Source: an uncultured Hymenobacter sp. (GTDB taxonomy: Bacteria > Bacteroidota > Bacteroidia > Cytophagales > Hymenobacteraceae). Taken from it: a DNA stretch of 10,030 nucleotides. Under the pieces are notes generated by a model, which worked only from the letters and a program-made list of their open reading frames with translations, made no database searches and was not told the origin of the DNA. This document shows, in pieces, positions 1 to 6,273 of this stretch. Where the stretch lies: the NCBI GenBank assembly GCA_937871705.1, contig CALMOO010000464.1, positions 1 through 10,030 on the forward strand, written 5' to 3'. The position numbers were made by a program, and so were the translations under genes. The first letter of the stretch is position 1; the number at the start of each line of letters is the position of its first letter.

Positions 1-192
1 TACCTACAGCGCACCCTGGAGGTGGTGGGCCCCGAACGCCTGCACTTCTCCACCGATTATCCCTACCAGTACAAGCCCGGTGGCCAGGCCCGCGCTTTCC
101 TGCAGGAAGCGGCCCTTACAGCAGAACAAAAGGAGCTGTTTGGGCATGGCAACTGGGAGCGTCTTACCCAGGCGGCTACTCGCTCTCGCTAA
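1..192 (+). CDS. Amidohydrolase-family protein, C-terminal end (partial)
   Basis: Only the last 63 residues are present; the reading frame is open from base 1 and stops with TAA at 190-192. The segment reads GPERLHFSTDYPYQYK, then an alanine-rich helix, then a terminal GNWERL. This matches the end of the amidohydrolase-2 family (metal-dependent TIM-barrel hydrolases and decarboxylases), where a G-x-(D/E)-R-(L/I)-x-(F/Y)-x-(S/T)-D-(Y/F)-P strand carries the conserved metal/catalytic aspartate (here in STDYP, residues 18-22) and the protein closes with a G-N-A/W-x-R-L motif. Substrate cannot be told from this fragment. It is the only plus-strand gene and converges on the RR1 receiver gene across a 93-base gap. 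That gap holds only a weak AAGG-AAA-CCTT hairpin followed by Ts (247-260), which might end this transcript. Family call fairly secure; specific function unknown. Confidence 0.75.
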   Translation, partial: YLQRTLEVVGPERLHFSTDYPYQYKPGGQARAFLQEAALTAEQKELFGHGNWERLTQAATRSR

Positions 193-285
193 GGAGCTGC
201 TAACGAAGCCGCAAGCACCCAAGGCTTAGCCTGCTGGGAGGGGGGTAAGGAAACCTTTTTGCAATGCTCGCAGATTCCCTGCCCC

Positions 286-696
286 CTACGCCGTGGGGAA
301 GTGCTCGAGCAGCAGGGCGTTGACTTTGGCTTCGGTGAGCGGCTTGGTCAGGGTGCTGGCCACGGGCAGCAGCTGCACTCTGGCCAGGTCGCGCGGGTTA
401 ACCGAGGTCGTGAGCAGCACCACCACCATGACCTGGCGCTGAGCGAAGGAGAGATGCTGGTAAGCTTCCAAAAACTCGATGCCGTTCATGACGGGCATAT
501 TCACGTCGAGCAGAATGAGGGCCGGGCAGCTCGGGCTCATCGGCGTGCACGAGCGAGCCAGCAAGTCCAGAGCTTCGCGGCCGTTTTCGGCCACCAGTAG
601 CTGCTCGGCCACGCCGAGGCGGGTAAGCAGCATGGTATTTAAGTAATTAGTGGTTGAGTCGTCGTCGACCAGGAGCACACTCGGCAGCTTAGGCAT
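286..696 (-). CDS. Single-domain response regulator RR1 (CheY/Rcp1-like receiver)
   Basis: A 136-residue protein that is a receiver (REC) domain and nothing else. Visible catalytic set: acidic pair D11/D12 in LLVDDDS, phospho-acceptor D64 in LLDVNMP, T96 in LLTTS and K118 in LTKPL. No DNA-binding or enzymatic output domain follows, so it must act by protein contact or phosphotransfer, as CheY, Spo0F and cyanobacterial Rcp1 proteins do. It starts at ATG (694-696), 64 bases downstream of the HK1 kinase stop, and is probably co-transcribed with it as the cognate pair. It is a clear paralogue of RR2 (3415-3828): by hand count 31 of the first 50 residues are identical, including the DDD and TNYLNTMLL stretches. 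A Shine-Dalgarno sequence is absent, as usual in Bacteroidota. REC assignment is secure; partner and target are inferred from gene order. Confidence 0.93.
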   Translation of the reverse strand: MPKLPSVLLVDDDSTTNYLNTMLLTRLGVAEQLLVAENGREALDLLARSCTPMSPSCPALILLDVNMPVMNGIEFLEAYQHLSFAQRQVMVVVLLTTSVNPRDLARVQLLPVASTLTKPLTEAKVNALLLEHFPTA

Positions 697-760
697 AAAT
701 AATTGATAGATAGATGCTATGTACGACCTTAGGCCTACAAGCCGCGAATAAGTACTTGGT

Positions 761-3268
761 TTAGCGCGGGAAAAATACCGTAAAAGTGGAGCCTTCGCCG
801 GGCTGGCTTTGTACTGCTATTCGGCCGCCAACGTTCTCGACCATCCGCTTGACCATGTAGAGGCCGATGCCCGAGCCTTCGACGTGGGTGTGTAGGCGCT
901 GAAACATGCCAAACAGCTTTTCTTCGCCACTCGACAGGTCGAAGCCCAGGCCGTTGTCGCACACCTCCAGCACCTGGTATTCTGCCTGGGCCTGGTAGGC
1001 CACGCGCACCCGGAGCTGGCGGTCGGGCTGGCGGTATTTGAGGGCGTTGCTGAGCAGGTTATACACCACCGAGCGCAGGTTTTTCTCCGAAAATGTGAGC
1101 GTAATGGCTTCGGGCACTGCGACTTCTAGCTGCGCGCCGGCTTGCGCGACCAAGGGCGCTAAATCTAGCTGCACCTCGCGCACGAGGCGCGCCAGGCTGA
1201 TTTCCGTAGTCGCCTGCCCGTACTCCTTTTGCAAGCTGGCAATGTCGGTAAGATGCCCGATGGTGCGCCCAAACCGTTCTATAGCTTCCTGCATCAGCGT
1301 CAGCATCTTGGGCACTTCGCCTACCCCACAGGTGGCCGGCAGTTCCTGCTGCAAGGCCAGCAGCAAGCCTTCGATGTTGGCAATGGGCGCCTTGAGGTCG
1401 TGCGAGGCCGTGTAAATAAAATTATCCAGGTCCACGTTGGTGCGCACCAACTGCTCGTTGGTCGTGCGCAGTTCTTCGTTGGTTGATTGCAGCTCCTCGT
1501 TTAGCCGCTGCACTTGGTGGCGCACCGCCACCTGGTCGGTCACCTCGAAGGCAAAATCCAGTACCCCATCGGTGCGACCCTGCTCGTCGCAACGAGCCTG
1601 CTGAATGTAGTTGAAGTAGCGGTTTTCCATCGAGCCATCGGGGCAGGCCAGCGGTATCAGAATACCGGCTTCTTCGTGGGTCTGGCCCGTGTCGAGCACG
1701 CCCCGGAACGTTTGGTACACCGCGTGGTCGGCGATTTCGGGCAGGGCCTCCAAAATTGGGCGTCCCTGAAGCTCGCGACCCGGAAACAGTGCCTGGTAGC
1801 CAGGGTTGACCAGTTCAAATACCAGCTCGGGGCCAGCCAGGATGCAGATGGCCGCGGGCGCTTCCATAAACAAGCGCTGTAGCTGCCGCCGCTCCACTTC
1901 GCGCCGCTGGCGGGCCAGCACCTGCTCCGTCACGTCGTAGGCGAAGATGGAAATGCCGACGGTGCGGCCATTTTCCTGGTAGGCCTGGTAAGTAAAGGTG
2001 AAATATACGTCTTTCGGAGGCTGGCCTTCGGGCTGCTCAACGCTGAGCAGCAGCTCGTTGCCAAAGAAGGTTTTGCCCGTCCGGTACACGTTGTTGAGCA
2101 ATGCCAGAAAGCCTTGGCCCACCGTTTCGGGCAGTGCTTCGGCCAGGGGCCGGCCCACCAGCTGGCGGTTTGGAAACAAGTTCTGGTACGCGGCATTGAT
2201 GTACTCAAACTGGTGCTCGGGGCCGCGCAGCAAGGCGATGCAGGCCGGCGTTTGGGCAAAAACCTGGTAAAACGTTTCGCGCTCTTGCACCCGGCGCTGG
2301 GCGGCATCGAGCACCGCCTGCCGGGTGCGAACCAAGTCGTCGTTGTTGATGCGCAATTCTTCGTTAGAAGCCTGCAGCTCTTCGTTCATGGCCGCCAGCT
2401 CCTGGTTGAGCAATTCGACTTCGCGGCGGGCCCACACCTGCGTGGTGACTTCCGTGGCCACGCAGATAATGGCAGCTGCCAAGCCCTGCTCGTTGCGCAG
2501 CAGCTGGTAAATGAAGTTGTAAAAACCCGTTTCGCCGGGCGCGTGGCGCGCCAGGTGAATTTCCATAGCCTGTGCCACAAACGTTTCGCCGGTCTGCCAC
2601 ACTTCATCGAGCAGCTCGCGCAGGCCCTGGGTAGCCAGCTCGGGCAAGGTCTCGAAAAAAGGCCGGCCTACCAGCTTTTCTAGCGGCTGGCCCAGTATGT
2701 GCACCATGTCGTTATTCACAACATCGAGCACGTAATCAACGCCTCGGAATACGCAAATAGCTACCGGCGCCTGCGCAAATACGGCTTGTAGCTGCTGCTG
2801 CGCTTGCGCAGCGGCTAGTGCGGCCCGCTCCCGGTTTTGGCTGGCGCGCAGTTGCGCTTCGTTCTGGGCCTGCTCGGTCACCTCGATTACCGTGTGCAGC
2901 AGGTGGGTTGTGCGGCCTTGCTCGTCCCAGATGGGCGCATTGCGCGGCAGCCAGTAGCGCTCCACAAACCGGCCGGCCCGGGTGGGGTCGGGCACATCGT
3001 AGCGCTGGCGGGCCATCTCGTGCGGCTGGCCCGTGGCCAGCACCTGCTCCAGCGAGGCCCGCAAGTTGTGGGTCGCGTGCGCGTCGGGCGCCGCCGGGTT
3101 GTCGGGGAAGGCCTCGAAGAGGCTGCGGCCCATCAAGCTAGCCCGCGTGGTGAGCGTTACGGCCAGGTATTCGTCGCTCACGGCCTCAATAACCAGGTCA
3201 GGCGAAAGCAGCAGGTAAGCGCCCGGCAGGGCTCGAAAAACGGAAAGCAGGTCCGGAAGAGTGGACAT
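761..3268 (-). CDS. Multi-PAS sensor histidine kinase HK1
   Basis: 835 residues from the ATG at 3266-3268. The frame stays open upstream to an ATG at 3391, but that extra 41-residue stretch is proline/arginine-rich and unlike a PAS protein, while MSTLPDLLSVFRALPG lines up with the start of the paralogue HK2. Domain order: PAS1 about 8-130; PAS2 158-275; a coiled coil rich in NEEL repeats 283-330; PAS3 332-448; PAS4 463-580; a second similar coil 585-615; HisKA with the phospho-accepting H623 in TASHDLKAP; HATPase_c with N-box N741 (NLLSNALKY), G1 box D771-G775 (DNGLG) and G2 box G798-G802 (GSGIG). No membrane segment or signal peptide is evident, so it is probably a cytosolic sensor. There is no LOV-type NCRFL cysteine motif; the ligand is unknown. 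It sits between two receiver genes and most likely phosphorylates RR1, which follows it. All kinase boxes are intact, in contrast to HK2. Confidence 0.92.
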   Translation of the reverse strand: MSTLPDLLSVFRALPGAYLLLSPDLVIEAVSDEYLAVTLTTRASLMGRSLFEAFPDNPAAPDAHATHNLRASLEQVLATGQPHEMARQRYDVPDPTRAGRFVERYWLPRNAPIWDEQGRTTHLLHTVIEVTEQAQNEAQLRASQNRERAALAAAQAQQQLQAVFAQAPVAICVFRGVDYVLDVVNNDMVHILGQPLEKLVGRPFFETLPELATQGLRELLDEVWQTGETFVAQAMEIHLARHAPGETGFYNFIYQLLRNEQGLAAAIICVATEVTTQVWARREVELLNQELAAMNEELQASNEELRINNDDLVRTRQAVLDAAQRRVQERETFYQVFAQTPACIALLRGPEHQFEYINAAYQNLFPNRQLVGRPLAEALPETVGQGFLALLNNVYRTGKTFFGNELLLSVEQPEGQPPKDVYFTFTYQAYQENGRTVGISIFAYDVTEQVLARQRREVERRQLQRLFMEAPAAICILAGPELVFELVNPGYQALFPGRELQGRPILEALPEIADHAVYQTFRGVLDTGQTHEEAGILIPLACPDGSMENRYFNYIQQARCDEQGRTDGVLDFAFEVTDQVAVRHQVQRLNEELQSTNEELRTTNEQLVRTNVDLDNFIYTASHDLKAPIANIEGLLLALQQELPATCGVGEVPKMLTLMQEAIERFGRTIGHLTDIASLQKEYGQATTEISLARLVREVQLDLAPLVAQAGAQLEVAVPEAITLTFSEKNLRSVVYNLLSNALKYRQPDRQLRVRVAYQAQAEYQVLEVCDNGLGFDLSSGEEKLFGMFQRLHTHVEGSGIGLYMVKRMVENVGGRIAVQSQPGEGSTFTVFFPR

Positions 3269-3414
3269 AAACAGGCAACGCGCAGAAAAACCGGGTAAGT
3301 AAGGTTGCTGGCAGACCGCAAACTCGCGGCCCGCGCCGAATGGTGGTAGTGGCCGCGGGCAGGGCGCCGCCCGCCGGTCACCCGCCCACAAGGGGGGTAG
3401 GGGCCCTTGCCAAC

Positions 3415-3828
3415 TTAGGCCGGCAGCTCCCGCTGAAAATACTGCTTGAGTAAGTCTTGCATTTTTTGGCGGCTGAGCGGCTTGTTCAGAAAGCCTTGCT
3501 GGGGCAGGCTGCGCAGGCGATTAACATCCTGCGGATTGAGCGAAGTCGTGAGCATGACGATAACCACCGACTGCTTGCGGGTAAATTCCAGGGTTTGGTA
3601 GGCTTCCAAAAACTCAAACCCATTCATAACCGGCATGTTGATGTCGAGCAGAATCAAGTCGGGGCAGCTCTCCGTGTCGCTGTGCTGCTGCAAGAGGCGC
3701 AGGGCTTCGAGGCCATTTTCGGCAATGAGCACCTGGTGGGCAATGTCCAGGTCTTCCAGCAGCATAGTATTCAAGTAGTTTGTAATCTTATCGTCATCTA
3801 TTAGCAGGATGCAAGGTAGTTTTTCCAT
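3415..3828 (-). CDS. Single-domain response regulator RR2 (CheY/Rcp1-like receiver)
   Basis: 137 residues, one REC domain. Active-site residues are all present: D11/D12 in LLIDDDK, phospho-acceptor D62 in LLDINMP, T94 in LTTS and K116 in LNKPL. No output domain. ATG at 3826-3828. The start lies 48 bases after the end of the read-through frame of HK2 (stop at 3877) and 132 bases after its amber codon, so HK2 is the natural partner by position. A weak promoter-like stretch upstream (TACTTTTT on the minus strand, five of six positions of TAnnTTTG, with a TTTG 24 bases before it) might allow transcription apart from HK2, but the spacing is long for a Bacteroidota promoter. It is a paralogue of RR1. 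Since HK2 is damaged at its C-terminus, RR2 may now depend on another kinase such as HK1. Confidence 0.93.
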   Translation of the reverse strand: MEKLPCILLIDDDKITNYLNTMLLEDLDIAHQVLIAENGLEALRLLQQHSDTESCPDLILLDINMPVMNGFEFLEAYQTLEFTRKQSVVIVMLTTSLNPQDVNRLRSLPQQGFLNKPLSRQKMQDLLKQYFQRELPA

Positions 3829-3876
3829 TAGGCTGTAAAAAGTATAAGGTTATCATAAAGCTTGCCAGCAAACGGA

Positions 3877-3960
3877 CTAGCGGCGAAAAAAGATGCGGAA
3901 AGTAGAGCCTACCCCCGCCTCGCTCTCCACCTCGATTTTGCCCCCGGCATTATCGACCAT
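3877..3960 (-). pseudogene. Severed C-terminal tail of HK2 kinase domain, after in-frame amber
   Basis: Directly after the TAG at 3961-3963 the same frame continues with ATG GTC GAT and runs 27 codons to a second TAG (3877-3879). The tail reads MVDNAGGKIEVES then EAGVGSTFRIFFRR. It matches residue for residue the end of HK1 (MVENVGGRIAVQS, then QPGEGSTFTVFFPR), the last strand-turn-strand of the HATPase_c fold. It is therefore real kinase coding sequence cut off by one codon, not chance open frame. Because an ATG follows the stop at once, reinitiation could in theory make it as a separate 27-residue peptide; nothing in the sequence proves this. It could also be joined to HK2 by amber read-through, or the stop could be a base-calling error. 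Confidence 0.85.
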
Positions 3961-5367
3961 CTACTTCACCATGTAGAGGCCAATGCCTGAGCCCTCTACG
4001 TGGTCGTGGAAGCGCTTAAACATGGTGAACAGCTGGCTCTGGCGCTCGGCGGCTATGCCCAAGCCATTATCGCTGACGGTGAGCACGTAGTACTCGCGGG
4101 TGGTACTGCCTTGTAGCACCACCCGCGGCGGCCGGCCGGGGGCGTGGTACTTGAGGGCGTTGCTGAGCAGGTTGTACACCACCGAGCGCAGGTTTTTGGC
4201 CGAGAAGCGGATGGCTGAGCAGGCGTCTACCTCCACCTCCACTTGCGCCCGCACCTCGCGGCGCAGCGGCTCCAGGTCGAAGCACACATCCTGGATTACT
4301 TCGTGCAGGCTCACGGTGGCCGTTTCCTCGCCGTGCTCCTTTTGCAGCTTCACCACGTCGGTGAGGTTGGCAATGGTTTTGGTAAAGCGCTCGATTGATT
4401 CCTGCATCAGGACCGTGAGGCGCTGCACCCGCTCCGACTGCATGGTTTCGGGGGGTAGGGTGCGCAGCAGCGCCTGCAGCAAGCCCTCGATGTTCGAGAT
4501 AGGCGCCTTCAGGTCGTGCGAGGCCGTGTACACGAAGTTATCCAGGTCGTTGTTGGTGCGTATCAGCTGCTCGTTGGCCTGTTTCAGCTCAGTAATGTCG
4601 ATAGCCGAGCCCACGTAGCCGTAAAGCTCACCATTGGGGTAGTAGCTGGGCGAGCCCTGCGCCAGCAGCCAGCGGTACTGGCCGTCGTGGCGCAGCATGC
4701 GGTGCTCGAGCGAGTAGAGGAGGCGCTGCGCAATGGAGTTTGTCAAAAAGTCCTGGGCCCGCTCCAGCTCCTCGGGGTACATGTAGGGCGCCCAGCCGGT
4801 AGCCAGGTACTGCTCCTGGCTGACGCCCACAAATTCCAGAAACGCGCGGTTGATGTAGCGAATAGAAGAGTCTGGGTTGATGGCCCACACCATGTTGGGG
4901 GCGGCGTCGGCCATAATGCGAAACCGTTCCTCGCTTTCGCGCAGGGCCGCAATAGCATGGTTTTGGTCAGTGACGTCGGTAGTCGAATGAATCAGGTACT
5001 GTACCTCGCCGGCTGCGTTCAGCACCGGCTGCGTGTGAGCCAACCAGTACCGGGCCTCAAACACGCCCTCGGCGTCGGGCACGTCGTAGCGCACCACGGG
5101 CATCTGGTCGGGCTTCTTCAGCTGAATGACATTCTGCAAGGAAACGCGCAAAGTGCTGGGACCAGTGGCCGTACTGGCTGCGGGGTTTTCGGGGTACACC
5201 TCAAACACACTGCGGCCCACCACCTTCGGCCTCGCCTGCGCCGTGCTACGCAGCAGCTCGTTGCTGATGGCTAAGATGGTGTACTTGGGCGCGTCCGGCT
5301 CCAGCAGCAAAAAACTACCGGGTAGGGCGTCGAAAGCCCGCTGGAAATCCACTAGTTGGTCTGGCAC
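3961..5367 (-). CDS. PAS sensor histidine kinase HK2, C-terminus cut by in-frame amber codon
   Basis: 468 residues from a GTG at 5365-5367 to TAG at 3961-3963. Order: PAS1 about 2-135; PAS2 about 145-261 (with the typical W-x-x-Y-x-x-P-E-E-L turn); a short coil ending RTNNDLDNF; HisKA with H284 in TASHDLKAP; HATPase_c with N403 (NLLSNALKY), DNGLG 433-437 and GSGIG 459-463. The protein stops at GLYMVK, where HK1 continues with RMVEN; the last 27 residues lie in frame beyond the stop. The loss removes the final strands of the ATP-binding fold, so activity is doubtful unless the stop is read through. Start choice: the frame is open to a TTG at 5406 with no ATG, but a perfect -7 box covers 5404-5411, so a transcript would begin downstream of that TTG; GTG 5367 also matches the start of HK1. 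No transmembrane segments. Cognate partner by position is RR2. Confidence 0.85.
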   Translation of the reverse strand: MPDQLVDFQRAFDALPGSFLLLEPDAPKYTILAISNELLRSTAQARPKVVGRSVFEVYPENPAASTATGPSTLRVSLQNVIQLKKPDQMPVVRYDVPDAEGVFEARYWLAHTQPVLNAAGEVQYLIHSTTDVTDQNHAIAALRESEERFRIMADAAPNMVWAINPDSSIRYINRAFLEFVGVSQEQYLATGWAPYMYPEELERAQDFLTNSIAQRLLYSLEHRMLRHDGQYRWLLAQGSPSYYPNGELYGYVGSAIDITELKQANEQLIRTNNDLDNFVYTASHDLKAPISNIEGLLQALLRTLPPETMQSERVQRLTVLMQESIERFTKTIANLTDVVKLQKEHGEETATVSLHEVIQDVCFDLEPLRREVRAQVEVEVDACSAIRFSAKNLRSVVYNLLSNALKYHAPGRPPRVVLQGSTTREYYVLTVSDNGLGIAAERQSQLFTMFKRFHDHVEGSGIGLYMVK

Positions 5368-5403
5368 AGAAGTACAGCGGTAGGTTAAGGAGGAGACGGG
5401 CAC

Positions 5404-5411
5404 CAAAGATA
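5404..5411 (-). promoter_or_regulatory. Bacteroidota -7 box ahead of HK2
   Basis: The minus strand reads TATCTTTG, a perfect match to the Bacteroidota sigma-A -7 consensus TAnnTTTG. It lies between the esterase stop (5467) and the proposed GTG start of HK2 (5367), which would give a leader of about 30 bases. No TTG/TTTG -33 element is seen at the usual spacing, so it is a half-match only. Its position argues against translation from the upstream TTG at 5406. Confidence 0.45.
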
Positions 5412-5424
5412 TTACCCGCCTCCG

Positions 5425-5463
5425 CCGTTGGGCGAGCGTAGCCCTAGCCCACTCGCCCAGCGG
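5425..5463. repeat. Intergenic hairpin between esterase and HK2, containing GCGAGCGTAG
   Basis: Bases 5425-5436 pair with 5452-5463 as a 12-bp stem (one G-T wobble at 5428/5460) around a 15-base loop. The stem core is TGGGCGAG / CTCGCCCA. It fills most of the 60-base gap after the esterase stop. No T tract follows on the minus strand, so it is not a classical intrinsic terminator. The word GCGAGCGTAG (5432-5441) runs from its left arm into the loop; the same word occurs in the two longer palindromes at 8585-8708 and 9943-10030. Confidence 0.6.
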
Positions 5464-5466
5464 GCG

Positions 5467-6051
5467 CTACACGGCTACTGGTAGCAGCGGCGCCAGCACC
5501 GCCCACACGTTGTGCGCCAGCACCCGCTGGCCGGCAGCATTGGGGTGAATGCGGTCGGGCAGGTTGAGGTCGGGGCGGCCGAGCACGCCGGCCAGCAACG
5601 ACGGAATAAACGCTACCCCCTCGCTGGCAGCCAAAGCGCCGAACAAGGCATTGAATTCCTGGGCGTAGCGGCTCAGGCCGGGCACGCCCAGCGGCCCCAG
5701 GTCGAAGGGTACCTGCAAGCCCGCCAGCACCAGCTGCGCCTCCGGAAACTGCCGCCGCACCTCCGCGAGGATATAGCGCAGGTTGGCCACCGTATCGCGG
5801 ACCGGGATGCCGCGCAGGCCGTCGTTGGCGCCCAGCGCCAGCACAAACACCGCCGGCGCCTGGCGGGCCAGCACCGTAGCCAGGCGCTGGCGGCCCCCGG
5901 CACTGGTTTCGCCGCTCACGCCGTAGTTGAGCGCGCGGTAGGGAAGGCCAGCCGCATCGAGTTTTTCCTGAATGCGCGCCGGAAAACTATCGGCGGCCGG
6001 CAAGGCGTAGCCGGCCGTCAGGCTGTCGCCAAAGAAGATGATATTTTTCAT
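5467..6051 (-). CDS. GDSL/SGNH-family esterase (TesA-like arylesterase/lysophospholipase)
   Basis: 194 residues from ATG 6049-6051. All four SGNH blocks are visible: catalytic S10 in FFGDSLTAGY, oxyanion glycine G47 in YGVSGETSAGG, N76 in LGANDGLRG, and D166/H169 in LPDRIHPN. These motif spellings are those of the TesA/arylesterase branch, which hydrolyses short acyl esters, acyl-CoA or lysophospholipids; the true substrate cannot be read from sequence. E. coli TesA carries a signal peptide and is periplasmic, but here the GDSL block begins seven residues after Met, leaving no room for an export signal, so the enzyme is predicted to be cytoplasmic. The length fits a single-domain SGNH hydrolase. 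It is separated from the carotenoid genes by a strong terminator, so it should have its own promoter in 6052-6208, but I see no convincing -33/-7 pair there. A hairpin and HK2 follow. Confidence 0.92.
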   Translation of the reverse strand: MKNIIFFGDSLTAGYALPAADSFPARIQEKLDAAGLPYRALNYGVSGETSAGGRQRLATVLARQAPAVFVLALGANDGLRGIPVRDTVANLRYILAEVRRQFPEAQLVLAGLQVPFDLGPLGVPGLSRYAQEFNALFGALAASEGVAFIPSLLAGVLGRPDLNLPDRIHPNAAGQRVLAHNVWAVLAPLLPVAV

Positions 6052-6208
6052 ATAACTAATTGCCCCATCTGCCAGCCCACAAAGGGCTAACGGACGGGGC
6101 GCTACTCAAAAATGCGTTGAAATAACCAGCCATTTATCAGCCAGTCTAGGGTAAAAGGCTCGTGCTATTAACAGCGAAAGGCACCAGATAATTTCGGCGA
6201 ACTACCGT

Positions 6209-6248
6209 GCAAAAACAAGAAAGCCGCGCCAACAGGGGCGCGGCTTTC
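6209..6248 (-). terminator. Intrinsic terminator after the carotenoid gene pair
   Basis: A perfect 12-bp stem (6219-6230 with 6237-6248; core AAGCCGCGCC / GGCGCGGCTT) with a 6-base loop. Read on the minus strand it is followed at once by TTGTTTTTGC, a U-rich run. It begins 26 bases past the CruF stop (6274), the expected place for a factor-independent terminator of the crtD-cruF transcript. On the plus strand no T tract follows the stem, so it works in one direction. Confidence 0.85.
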
Positions 6249-6273
6249 GCCTGTATATGAAGGGGTAGGGGGC

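Noticed and set aside
193..285. Bidirectional terminator between the amidohydrolase and RR1
   Set aside because: Only a 4-bp AAGG-AAA-CCTT stem with Ts, and a bulged stem near 208-240, are visible; too weak for a separate feature.
2114..2683. 189-codon plus-strand frame opposite HK1
   Set aside because: Antisense to PAS2, the coil and PAS3 of HK1, with no motif of its own.
3355..3374. GC-rich hairpin GCGGGC / GCCCGC between RR2 and HK1 as a terminator
   Set aside because: Only 6 bp, with no U tract on the minus strand, in a very GC-rich leader; it could occur by chance.
3269..3391. 41-residue N-terminal extension of HK1
   Set aside because: Proline/arginine-rich, no hydrophobic or PAS character, and the paralogue aligns from the internal ATG at 3268.
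4516..5274. 252-codon open frame on the plus strand opposite HK2
   Set aside because: It lies wholly antisense to a kinase with clear PAS and HisKA motifs; its protein shows no family motif and is typical of open antisense frames in GC-rich DNA.
761..5367. LOV-type blue-light sensing by the PAS domains
   Set aside because: No NCRFL-like flavin-binding cysteine motif is present in any of the six PAS domains.
5512..6090. 192-codon plus-strand frame opposite the esterase
   Set aside because: Antisense to all four conserved SGNH blocks; its sequence is histidine/glutamine/arginine-rich with no recognisable domain.
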